Source: Dyadobacter sp. 676
GTDB taxonomy: Bacteria; Bacteroidota; Bacteroidia; Cytophagales; Spirosomataceae
Length of the DNA: 64,000 bases
Assembly: GCF_040448675.1 (NCBI RefSeq)
Contig: NZ_CP159289.1
Location: forward strand, 4,323,001 to 4,387,000
Direction: 5' to 3'
Positions 35,701-44,859 of the stretch are shown here, one piece after another. Made by a program: the position numbers and the translations under genes. How positions within the stretch are numbered: position 1 is the first letter of the stretch; every line of letters starts with the position of its first letter. The notes beneath the pieces are model-generated. The model did no database searches. It was not told where the DNA came from and worked only from the letters and a program-made list of their open reading frames with translations.

Positions 35701-37749
35701 CTATTTGAGTTTTCTCAGGTAATAATCTTCCCCTTTTTCGATCAGTCCGGTCATCGTGGTATCCGATCCGAGCCGGATGTCGGTAGGCAATGCACGGATC
35801 TTGCTCGTGTCGTTGATGACCTTGCGGGCGTAGAAAAGGTAATCGGCTTCCTTCGGGATCGGGCGCAGGCCTTCTTCGAAGGGGTTAATTGAAATAAGTT
35901 TACGGGTCAGATTCTTGCCGTAAAGGGGATATTCGAAATCGCTGTTCACGGTTGCCAGCGCGACGGTCGCATTCTCCGGGACTATGGAATCGAAACGGAC
36001 ATAAGCTTTTGTAATATCGGGCCTCGCGAAGGTCTGGTAGGGGATCCGGTCCATCGTCAACGCCGACTCCATGCCGTACGACGGGAACGGCAGGCAACGG
36101 ATATTAAGGTAAACAGCCATGATTGCTGAAACGCACGCCAGCCCCACAATTACCATTATATAGCCTTTCCATACATTCCTGCGCGGCTTGATAATCGACA
36201 ACCGGTGATGCGAGAAAAGCAGGAGCAGGAAGAGCACGCCGAACAGGCCGGCTTCCATAAAATACCGGCCTTTGAAAGGATCATAAGCCGCCGAATAGGA
36301 GATCGTAGCGAGGTTGAGACAGAATGCGATCACCAGAAAGAAATGGACGCGCGATCTGAAAACCCGTATCAGTACGAGGAACATGATCGGCAGTATCAAA
36401 GCGAAACCGAACACGCCCCAGTAAGGATTGGCATTGTAATAATAAAATCCCCGTTGCATGGAGAACGGGACAATGGTGAAGTCCGTTTCCTCGTCCAGAC
36501 GCATCCGAAGCCTCTCTTCCAGCCATGCCAGCGGCTTCCTGATGGCAGTGTTCAAATCGTAACCCCATTGCGCATTCCGGATGCCGTCGAGGTTGCAAAA
36601 ATCGTAGATGTACCGGACCACATTACGGCTGCCCTGTTCAAAAAGGTTGGCCGCGCCACCCGCACGCTCATACGATTGATGGTACCGAGCGGTAGGGGGG
36701 CCAATTGGATGCCCGAAAACCTGGATGTTGCGGATATAGCCGGTCGGCAGGGTGTAAATCAATGCAAAAAAGACGATGGCAAGACCGAGCCTCAGTGTCC
36801 TTTGGAAAAACACTTTAAAATCCGGCGCAAGGAAAACGGTATAGACCATGATCACGAACACTGACGGCATGAGCAATGCGAACGTAGCCTTGTGGCCGGT
36901 GACGATCGCGAACGTGATTCCCGAGAGGTACAGATAGCGGTTGTCGCGGTTGGTATAATATGTGAAAAGGAAATAAAGCAGGCAGCTGAGGTAGGCTGTC
37001 AATACAATGTCTGTTTCCGTAGTAACGGCCTGCATCAGGAAATCGAGGAGCATGCTGTATGCCAGCGCGCAGAAAAAGCTAGCCGACAAATTTCGTCCGA
37101 TCCGCTGCGCAATGCCGAAAACCGACACCAGGGTTACATAATACGATAGCTGGTGGATGATTTTGAATGCATTTTCAATGTCCCCGCTGATCAGGTAGGA
37201 ATAAATATGGATCGTCGTGAGGCTTTTCGGATAGGTATCCATGTTCCAGTTCGCTCCACCGAAATGCTCCATCGTGCCTCGCTGAATGTAGCGAATGGCA
37301 CGGTTGAGATGGCCTGTCATGCTGTCCCATTCGTTGGGCGCAGTAAACAAGACCAGGATCAGGTTTGTAACCGCGATAATCGCGAAGGTGGCGAACATTG
37401 CGCCAAAAATGACTTTCAGGTACGGCGACAACTCCCGGGCCCAGAGCCGAAGAGTGGCCGACCGGTTGGCGATGAGCCCGCGAATGGTATAAGGCGCATT
37501 CACCGGAACAAGCCTGGTCCAGAGCAGATAATGTAGCCCCAGGACGATATAGTTACCAACAATCCAGGCCGGTACGCTGGCCGTCAGGTCCACAGCCGAC
37601 AATATAAAGCCGGTAGGGATAATACTGCCGACGAAAAGAATGAAGAATGTAATGATCAGCTCCGTGAGAGACGGTTGGGCAATCTTTTTTGCAACAAAGC
37701 TGACGCCGTATAAAAACAGGAAAAAGGTTAGCCAATAAAAAATGACCAT
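35701..37749 (-). CDS. GT-C-type multi-spanning membrane glycosyltransferase-like protein
   Basis: Taking ATG 37749 gives 682 residues that start MVIFYWLTFFLFLYG. About eleven to thirteen hydrophobic helices precede a soluble C-terminal domain of about 110 residues. NEWDSMTGHLNRAIRYIQRG lies in the first large periplasmic loop, where GT-C enzymes keep acidic catalytic residues. TTETDIVLTAYLSCLLYFLF and a HKATF motif follow. It may use a polyprenyl-phosphate sugar on the periplasmic side. Family is inferred from topology rather than from a strong signature. Its start is two bases after the aminotransferase stop. Confidence 0.65.
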   Translation of the reverse strand: MVIFYWLTFFLFLYGVSFVAKKIAQPSLTELIITFFILFVGSIIPTGFILSAVDLTASVPAWIVGNYIVLGLHYLLWTRLVPVNAPYTIRGLIANRSATLRLWARELSPYLKVIFGAMFATFAIIAVTNLILVLFTAPNEWDSMTGHLNRAIRYIQRGTMEHFGGANWNMDTYPKSLTTIHIYSYLISGDIENAFKIIHQLSYYVTLVSVFGIAQRIGRNLSASFFCALAYSMLLDFLMQAVTTETDIVLTAYLSCLLYFLFTYYTNRDNRYLYLSGITFAIVTGHKATFALLMPSVFVIMVYTVFLAPDFKVFFQRTLRLGLAIVFFALIYTLPTGYIRNIQVFGHPIGPPTARYHQSYERAGGAANLFEQGSRNVVRYIYDFCNLDGIRNAQWGYDLNTAIRKPLAWLEERLRMRLDEETDFTIVPFSMQRGFYYYNANPYWGVFGFALILPIMFLVLIRVFRSRVHFFLVIAFCLNLATISYSAAYDPFKGRYFMEAGLFGVLFLLLLFSHHRLSIIKPRRNVWKGYIMVIVGLACVSAIMAVYLNIRCLPFPSYGMESALTMDRIPYQTFARPDITKAYVRFDSIVPENATVALATVNSDFEYPLYGKNLTRKLISINPFEEGLRPIPKEADYLFYARKVINDTSKIRALPTDIRLGSDTTMTGLIEKGEDYYLRKLK

Positions 37750-37751
37750 GA

Positions 37752-38834
37752 TTAGGGTGATAGGTGACCGTTGATAATGCGGGAAATCCTTTCGATATCT
37801 TCGTAAGGTAGTCCTACATATAATGGCAAACTTAACACTCTTACCGCGATATCCTCGGAAACCGGACACGCAATTTGCCTCGGCATGAATGAAAGGGTGT
37901 TCAGCGATGGGTAGAAATATCTTCTTGGAACGATTTCTTCTACTTTTAATGCTTCCATGACTTTAAACATCACCGCTTCGGAAGGAAACACTACCGGATA
38001 ATACGCGTAGTTATATTCGATATCGGGGCTCAATGTTGGTTTAAACAAAATATCCCAATTGAGAAGGCTGTCGTAAGCGGCAAAAACGTCCTTGCGTGCC
38101 TGAATGATCGCGGGTACGTGCGGGAGATTTACCAAACCCATCGCAGCGTGAAATTCTGAGTTCTTACCGTTGATCCCCGCGAATTCGTAATGTTCGTCGC
38201 CCTGATGGCCGAATGCGCGCAACAAATGCAGCTTGCGGTCCAGTTCGGGATGATTCGATATCAATGCACCGCCCTCGATGGTATGGAAAACCTTTGTCGC
38301 GTGGAAGCTGCAAGTGCTCAGGTCGCCGTACGAAAGCAATGATTTCCCTTTGTACGTCACACCGAATGCGTGTGCGGCGTCGTAAATGACTTTCAGGTTA
38401 TGTTTTTTGGCAATCGCTTGGATCGCCTCCACGTCGCATGGGTTGCCATATACATGCGTTGCGAGGATCGCCGACGTTGCGGGTGTAATCGATGCCTCGA
38501 TCAGCGCGGGATCGATATTGAATGTCGAAGGATCGATGTCCACGAAAACCGGCGTACAGTTTTCCCACAGGATCGCATTGGAAGTGGCGCAGTAGGAGAA
38601 AGGTGTGGTAATGATCTCGCCTTTCAATTCCAGCGCCTTGATGGCGATTTGCAGAACGATCGTTCCATTACCGCAGAAGTAGAGGTGATCGACGCCCAGA
38701 TATTCTTTAAGCTGCTTTTCGAGCTGTTGTAGAAGCGGTCCGTTGTTGGTCAGGTAACCACGTTCCCAGATTCCACGGACATATTGCAGATATTCTTCCT
38801 GATCAGGTAGAAAGGTTTTAGTGACGTTAATCAT
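37752..38834 (-). CDS. DegT/DnrJ/EryC1/StrS family aminotransferase
   Basis: This is a 360-residue PLP enzyme. INVTKTFLPDQEEYLQYVRG and LTNNGPLLQQLEKQL open it, as in sugar aminotransferases. IYDAAHAFGVTYKGKS contains the cofactor-binding Asp, and CSFHATKVFHTIEGGAL the Schiff-base Lys. The enzyme places an amino group on a keto-sugar nucleotide, so the polymer probably contains an amino-deoxy sugar. No dehydratase or reductase partner is seen in the window. The start overlaps the ABC ATPase stop by eight bases. Confidence 0.92.
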   Translation of the reverse strand: MINVTKTFLPDQEEYLQYVRGIWERGYLTNNGPLLQQLEKQLKEYLGVDHLYFCGNGTIVLQIAIKALELKGEIITTPFSYCATSNAILWENCTPVFVDIDPSTFNIDPALIEASITPATSAILATHVYGNPCDVEAIQAIAKKHNLKVIYDAAHAFGVTYKGKSLLSYGDLSTCSFHATKVFHTIEGGALISNHPELDRKLHLLRAFGHQGDEHYEFAGINGKNSEFHAAMGLVNLPHVPAIIQARKDVFAAYDSLLNWDILFKPTLSPDIEYNYAYYPVVFPSEAVMFKVMEALKVEEIVPRRYFYPSLNTLSFMPRQIACPVSEDIAVRVLSLPLYVGLPYEDIERISRIINGHLSP

Positions 38835-40083
38835 TCACTACGTGTTCAGATTGGCGAATGGAAAAATTGAGTTGAGGGCGGATATATCCGGGCCATTTGC
38901 CATACCAGGTTACATTTTCGCGGTAATCCTCGATATCGAAAACAAGGGCTTCCTCCATGTTGTAGAGCACGGTGCTCGTATCTTTCACGATCATCATCGA
39001 AACCACGTATGAGCCGTCGTTCAGGAAGTTGCCGGGAATCTCGCAAGTGGCGCTTACAAGGCCTTTTGAAAAAGCTTCCGCCTGCGTACCGACATTGAAA
39101 ATGCATTCGCCCGTGAACGTGTAAAGGTGCATGCTCAGGTTTAACGAAGCGCCTTCCACCAGGTTCCAGAATTCGAACTGAAAGTTGATCGGCGTGCGGA
39201 CATCGATGTGCGTCAGGTCGTCCTGATACTCGGGGAAAAGTTTGAAGCTTTTCACTCTGACCTGGTCGTTGCCCGGGGCGGTATCGATGTTATCCCAGTG
39301 CTTTTCGAGGGATTTGTGCGAAACTTTACTCAGGTAATTGGTAACGATGTGGGTCGTGTCCCCCTGATCGATCAGCCGGCCTTTTTCGAAATAGAAGGAC
39401 TTATTGCAAAGCGCCTGAATGGCGGTGAGGTTATGGCTTACAAAAAGCAGCGTGCGGCCGCTTTCGGAAACGTCCCGCATTTTGCCGAGGCATTTTTTCT
39501 GGAATTCGGTATCGCCTACGGCGAGTACTTCGTCCACAATCAGGATTTCGGGATTGAGGTGCGCCGCGATCGCGAAACCGAGCCGGACGTACATACCCGA
39601 GGAATATCTTTTAACGGGCGTATCGAGAAATTTCTCGACACCGGCAAAATCGACGATCGCGTCGAACGACTCCCGGATCTCCGCTTTCGACATTCCCAGA
39701 ATAGCTCCGTTGAGAAAAATATTTTCCCGGCCGGTCAGTTCCGGGTGAAAGCCCGTACCTACTTCCAGGAGGCTGGCTATGCGGCCGTCGATCCTGATCT
39801 GGCCGGTGGTGGGCTCGGTAATCCGGCTCATGATTTTCAGCAGCGTGGACTTCCCTGCGCCATTGTGGCCAACGATACCGATGCGATCGCCCTTGTCGAT
39901 GCTGAAACTTACATCTTGCAACGCCCAGAACTCTTCCTTTTCAGCGAAACCGTTCTTGTCCTGCTTGCGGAATAGTTTGTCAATCGTATCGGAAACAATG
40001 TCACGCAGGCCGGACGAACCGTTTTTACGCTGATGGTCGATGATATATTTTTTGCTGATGTTTTCAGCTACAATTACAGACAT
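38827..40083 (-). CDS. ABC transporter ATP-binding protein with Wzt-type C-terminal domain
   Basis: ATG 40083 gives 418 residues (MSVIVAENISKKYII). The nucleotide-binding domain has Walker A GHNGAGKST, signature YSSGMYVRLGFA and Walker B ILIVDEVLAVGD, typical of Wzt/TagH polysaccharide exporters. About 150 residues follow, with LNLSMHLYTFTGECIFN and PGNFLNDGSYVVSMMIV, like the Wzt C-terminal beta-sandwich that binds the modified end of the glycan. In Wzt systems this domain recognises a capped chain end. It would work with the permease 17 bases upstream. Confidence 0.93.
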   Translation of the reverse strand: MSVIVAENISKKYIIDHQRKNGSSGLRDIVSDTIDKLFRKQDKNGFAEKEEFWALQDVSFSIDKGDRIGIVGHNGAGKSTLLKIMSRITEPTTGQIRIDGRIASLLEVGTGFHPELTGRENIFLNGAILGMSKAEIRESFDAIVDFAGVEKFLDTPVKRYSSGMYVRLGFAIAAHLNPEILIVDEVLAVGDTEFQKKCLGKMRDVSESGRTLLFVSHNLTAIQALCNKSFYFEKGRLIDQGDTTHIVTNYLSKVSHKSLEKHWDNIDTAPGNDQVRVKSFKLFPEYQDDLTHIDVRTPINFQFEFWNLVEGASLNLSMHLYTFTGECIFNVGTQAEAFSKGLVSATCEIPGNFLNDGSYVVSMMIVKDTSTVLYNMEEALVFDIEDYRENVTWYGKWPGYIRPQLNFSIRQSEHVVND

Positions 40084-40100
40084 GCCCAAGTGTGGTTATT

Positions 40101-40934
40101 TCAGATATGGTCAACGAAAGTATTCTCTTTTTTACGGAAATAGATCAGCGAAATAACCAAAATGATCGTTGATATAATAACCGTTGAATACAAACTCTGC
40201 GGGTTGAAATACGATTTGCTTCCCAGTAGGCACCAGCGAAAACCATCGATAATCCCTACAAGCGGGTTCAGGTTATAGTATTTTTCAAACCAGGTTCCTT
40301 TGACAAGGCTGCTGGAATAAGCTACCGGACATACGTACATACCCACCTGTACCATAAAGGGGATCAACTGGCCGATGTCCCGGAAGCGTACATTCAACAC
40401 AGCAAAAAACAGGCCGAAGCCCATCGATGTAATAAATGTAAGCAAAACGAAGCAAGGAAGAAAGATGATCTGCCAGCTGATAGGGTATTGGAAGAATGCC
40501 GTTACAAGCAAATAAATTCCAAAAGTGATGAGGAAATCCACAAAACCAACGGCGATCGAGCTCAGTGGCATAAGCAGCCGCGGGAAATATACCTTCGAAA
40601 CCAGGTTATGGTTGATCAGGATACTGTTGCTGATTTGCGTAAATGTGTTGGCGAAAAACGTCCAGATCGTCAGCCCGACAAGGACCATCAATGGATACGG
40701 AACGCCGGGGTCTGCCTTTAACTTGGCTACGTAACTGTAAACAAACACCATGACGGTCATCGTCATGAGCGGGCGTAATACGCTCCACGCCACTCCCAGG
40801 AGCGTTTGTTTGTAACGAACGGAAATATCCCTTTTGGACAGGATCCACAGCAGTTGCCTGTTCAGCCAGAGATCTTTCCAATAATCCTTTTCAGACCCGC
40901 CGGCCTTGATCGTAATAGAGTGTTGAGTTGCCAT
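40101..40934 (-). CDS. Polysaccharide ABC transporter permease (Wzm/TagG type)
   Basis: The 277 residues have six membrane helices and the amphipathic block DLWLNRQLLWILSKRDISVRY ahead of the first one. KQTLLGVAWSVLRPLMTMTVMVFVY and the NPLVGIIDGFRWCLLG region near the end are standard for the ABC-2 polysaccharide export family. Two copies would pair with the ATPase from the next gene to flip the lipid-linked glycan to the periplasm. Its start is two bases after the Wzz-like stop. Confidence 0.92.
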   Translation of the reverse strand: MATQHSITIKAGGSEKDYWKDLWLNRQLLWILSKRDISVRYKQTLLGVAWSVLRPLMTMTVMVFVYSYVAKLKADPGVPYPLMVLVGLTIWTFFANTFTQISNSILINHNLVSKVYFPRLLMPLSSIAVGFVDFLITFGIYLLVTAFFQYPISWQIIFLPCFVLLTFITSMGFGLFFAVLNVRFRDIGQLIPFMVQVGMYVCPVAYSSSLVKGTWFEKYYNLNPLVGIIDGFRWCLLGSKSYFNPQSLYSTVIISTIILVISLIYFRKKENTFVDHI

Positions 40935-40936
40935 GA

Positions 40937-42034
40937 TTATGCCGTTACTACTTCCTTGCGCACGGTAGTGGTGGTGGTTGAGGATGAAGAAAACACCGTT
41001 CTGAAATAAGTCAGGATCAGTGCGATCATCAAACCTGCCAGTGCCCCGATTTTGGAATTCGTCTTGTTTTCATGTATTACGTCCAGAGGCACCTTGATTC
41101 CCTCGATTTCGGTAAAGAGAGGCGCTTCTTTTACGAGCGAAATCCGCATTTTTTCGGCATTGGCCATCGCTTCATAATACAATTGTTGCAGGAACGACGA
41201 TTTCCTCTCCATGCTGTTAGCCGATACTTTGGCCTCTGGCATCATGATCTGCGCGCTGTAATCGAGCTGTCTTGCGAGTTTATGCTCCGCAATACCCAGC
41301 ACTGTCGCCAGGGAGTCGGCACGATGTTGCAGCAGGCGGAGTGTCTTACGTGTTTTTTGCGTCTGGTTTTCGGTGTACATTTCTTCCACGGTTTCCAGGA
41401 GCGTGGTTACCCACAATCCGGCGAGGTGCTCGTTCTCCATCTTAGTAGAGAGCGAAGTGAAAGATGATTTCCGGTCCAGGGCTGCGATCTCGGTTGCCTC
41501 GGCCGCACGCTTCACGATCGAGTTCAGGATCATGCGCGAGTTGAGATCCATCTTTTTCACATCGTTCGTCGTGAAATGGAATTTCTGCAGGTCCGGACGG
41601 TCCTCCCAGTCGGAAGTCTTGATTCCGCTGGAATCAATATAGAAGTTGGCCAGCAGTTGTTTTTGGCCGTTCACTTCTACTTCCTTCATGAGATTTCTTT
41701 CCAGTACCGGGCGCGACTTCACGAAATAGAAGAAGTTTTCTCCGGTAAAAATATTGGCATCCGGCTGTGCACCCAGGCCCAGCAAACCTGCCACATCGCC
41801 GAACCCGGAACTCTGCCCGGCCGCGCCAAGGTTAAAGACCACGGTAGCTTCGTAGGTAGGCGGCTTTTTATGGTAAGTGTCCATGGCATAGCCGATACCG
41901 AAACCAACGGCAGGCAAGAGCAAAAGCATTTTCCAGTTACGGATCAATGCATTTTTTACTACCAGTATTTTCTCGACGACTTCCTTTGGAGATAGTTCGT
42001 CTTCCGGGATTTGATGTGTGGTCGCTGTCGCCAT
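40937..42034 (-). CDS. Wzz/GumC-like polysaccharide chain-length regulator
   Basis: The 365-residue protein has two membrane helices, one at about 38-55 and one near 335-352, with a long helical periplasmic region between them. LRLLQHRADSLATVLGIAEHKLARQLDYSAQ suggests coiled coil. The C-terminal P-rich block of Wzz is only weakly present (EIEGIKVPLDVIHENKTNSK). There is no C-terminal tyrosine kinase. The family sets chain length or links the inner-membrane machinery to the outer-membrane exporter. Placed between SLBB and permease genes, two bases from the former. Confidence 0.85.
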   Translation of the reverse strand: MATATTHQIPEDELSPKEVVEKILVVKNALIRNWKMLLLLPAVGFGIGYAMDTYHKKPPTYEATVVFNLGAAGQSSGFGDVAGLLGLGAQPDANIFTGENFFYFVKSRPVLERNLMKEVEVNGQKQLLANFYIDSSGIKTSDWEDRPDLQKFHFTTNDVKKMDLNSRMILNSIVKRAAEATEIAALDRKSSFTSLSTKMENEHLAGLWVTTLLETVEEMYTENQTQKTRKTLRLLQHRADSLATVLGIAEHKLARQLDYSAQIMMPEAKVSANSMERKSSFLQQLYYEAMANAEKMRISLVKEAPLFTEIEGIKVPLDVIHENKTNSKIGALAGLMIALILTYFRTVFSSSSTTTTTVRKEVVTA

Positions 42035-42036
42035 AA

Positions 42037-44584
42037 TTATCTGATTGTGCGGAATGCCAATACTGTTACGATTAATCCCATGATCGAGCTCAACAGGGTT
42101 GTAGCTGTCTGGATGCTTTGCTGTGTATTAAGCGCGGGAGCCGCTCTCAAAGGAACGTAAATTTCTGATCCCGGCTGCACTTTCGGATACACATTGAAGA
42201 AGAGGAACCTGCGTGTGCGGTCGATATTTCCGTTCGGATATTTGATGTAAGAGCTCTTTCTGAGCGATTGTACCGTAAAACCTCCCGATTGTGAAATATA
42301 ATCCGAAAACGACATTCCCTTGCCATATTTCACAGTCGTCGGGTATAGCACCGCCCCGGTAACCTGAACGGTTTCCAGACGTTTCGGAATGCGGATAATA
42401 TCTCCTTCCTGCACTACCAGGTCTTCGAACGAACCCGGGTTTTTCAGGATGTTTTTCAGCACGATACCGATTTTTTCTTCCTTCACGTTCGGCAGGTCGC
42501 CGGTCAGCGTTCCCTGTTTGATGCGTTTTTCGGTTTGCTGCACCTGTTCGTAATCTACCGGTTCGTCGAGGTTCTTTACAACCGTGCGGCGCAAAAGTGT
42601 GGCGCCTTCGGGATAAGCAAGCTCCGTCAGTCCGCCGGCCCTTTTGATAATGTCGCTGATCTTGTCGTTTTTATTGATAATCGTGTAGGGACCCGTTACC
42701 AGCACTTCGCCTTCTACGAATACGGTCTGCTGTTCAACATAGTTGGGCGACTTGCGGACGATTACCTGGTCGAACGGGAACAACACGAAGTTGGTCGCCT
42801 TGGCATTCAGCGACAGGTCGCGGTTCACATTGAATTTGTAAACCTCCGAGATCTGCGCATTTGCAGCACCTGCAACCGAATTTCTTTTCCGTCTTACCAC
42901 CTCGATTTCCGATGTGTAAGCGGATTCTTTCAGACCACCTGCTTGTACTAGTACGTCTTCGAGCGTCATATCGGTCGTGTACGGAAATTTCCCTTCATTC
43001 TGGCCGATCTTGGTGTTGTTCACTTCGCCTTCCACGCTTACATAGGCTGTTTCAGCCATTTCAAACCTCGACGGAACAACCACCTGGTCGAGGCGGGTCA
43101 GTACGAGGTCGGGCGTAACGCCGTTGAGCACGTCGGTATAATTGATGGGAATGGTCTGGATCGTGAGGTCCTCGCGGGTGCGCAGTACGTTCACGCGGCC
43201 TACGAAAGCGTCCTCGCGCATGCCCTGCGCATTATCGATCAGCGCTTTGAGGGTCGGGCTGTTGTCGAGCGAATATTCTCCCGGCCGCATTACGGCGCCT
43301 TCAACGGTAACGATATTCTCGTAACGGTCGAGTACGGTTTCCACATTGATAGAGTCACCGGTCGCCATTTCGAATGTATCATATTCGCTTTCCGCCACAT
43401 CGAGGATTTTCCGTTCCTTGGAAGTGATACGCTGGATTTTCAGGCGTGCCCGGTAAGCCTTGTCGTTGAACCCGCCCGCATAACGAAGCACATCGCCCAG
43501 TTTTTCTTCCGGTTTCAGTTCGTAGATGCCCGGACGTTTCACCATCCCTGCGATTTCGGCACGTTTCAGGTAATATCCAACCACGATGTTATCGTTCTCC
43601 TGAACGCGGATATCGCCATCGATTTTTCCGTTTACCAGGTAGTCGTAAATATCCATTCTCGAGACGACCTTGCCCTGGCGGACCACGCGCACTTCGCGGA
43701 AAGATCCAATTTCGTTAGGCCCCCCCGCCTGGTACAGCGCATTGAATGCCGAGGAAAGGGACGATACCGTGTAAGTGCCCGGATTGATCACTTCTCCGGT
43801 TACGAAGACCTTCACCGAACGCACTTCGCCCAGTGTAACCATCAGTTTGGTGCGGGCAGTTTCGCCCCCCGTGCCGATCATGCCCGGAACAAATTTGGCA
43901 AACTTGTCGATGAGGATTTTCTTGATTTCTTCGATCGTACGACCGGCTACCATGACATTGCCGACGCGGGGAATGCTGATGAAACCGTCCTTGTTGACGA
44001 TCACCTCGTAGGTGCTTTCGGCGTAGTTGTAGAGGTAAATTTTCAGTTCGTCGCCGGGGCCAACCACGTAATTTGTTGGCGTAACAATTTGTAAATCAGG
44101 GATTGGTGCGAGATTTTTATCGGCAAAAATCGAATAGCCGTAGATCTTCTGGCGGAGCGCTTCCTTGGCCTGTTCTTCGGGCGTCAGGGTGGTGCTGGTA
44201 CTGGTATTGATCTTGCTTTGCTCGCCACCTTCGCTATTCTGGCTGTTCTGATTTGCGCCCTTGCCTTTATCGCCCCCCCTGGCCATCGTTCCCCTGTTGC
44301 TGGGTGCCCTGCTGCTGGTTCCCGCCCGGCTGATTTGCCCCCTGCTGGGTAGATCCCTGCTGGCCACCTGGGCCGGATTGCGTATTCCCCGTGCCGGTTG
44401 TACCCGTGTTGCCGCTTCTCGGGCCTGATTGGGGAGAGCCTTGTGTTCCGGTCGACGACGGGGTAGCAGTTCCGGAAGGGGCCGTTGGTGCAATAACCTG
44501 TGAAAAAGCGGGCAATGAAATGAGTAAACTCAGGAAATAGGGAAGTACAGATTTATAACTTTTAGCCAACCTGGATCTGTTCAT
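42037..44584 (-). CDS. SLBB-domain polysaccharide export protein (Wza-like) with a single-base frameshift
   Basis: The N-terminal frame starts MNRSRLAKSYKSVLPYFLSL with a signal peptide ending AFSQ, then breaks after GNDGQGG. Dropping one C from the seven-C run at 44273-44279 continues into DKGKGANQNSQNSEGG and the main body, giving 848 residues. Residues 30-125 are a low-complexity G/Q/S/T stretch. VVGPGDELKIYLYNYAESTY opens the export domain (about 165-260). Several SLBB repeats follow (VFVTGEVINPGTYTV, IVTVEGAVMRPGEYSL, YVSVEGEVNNTKIG and more). A helix near the C-terminus (SIQTATTLLSSIMGLIVTVL) may span the membrane. It begins the operon. Confidence 0.9.
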
Positions 44585-44859
44585 AAGAAGAATTATTGTA
44601 CTATTGAAAGTCTGAAAATTCATTAAAACTATGTATAAGACTAGTATTTTTGAATTTGGGATTCGAGTACACGCAATATTCTGGTAGTGTATATCATGGC
44701 AAAGTAAATTAGATTTTTCCTATTTTTAAAGAATTTCTATTAATCGGGGCCGCATCTTATAAAGCCCCGCAAAGTTATAACAGGGTAACGACAAAAGATT
44801 CAATTTATTAAAATACCGGTTCCAAAAGCCATAATACTCCTAAAAGAATAGTTATAAAT
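44585..44859. other. AT-rich divergent spacer between the polysaccharide operon and parE
   Basis: This 275-base spacer must hold the promoter of the 15-gene operon on the minus strand and that of parE on the plus strand. It is clearly AT-richer than its surroundings. No exact TAnnTTTG element is convincing on the minus strand; TTACTTTG-like sequence near 44700 is one base off. No ORF or hairpin is seen. Confidence 0.5.
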
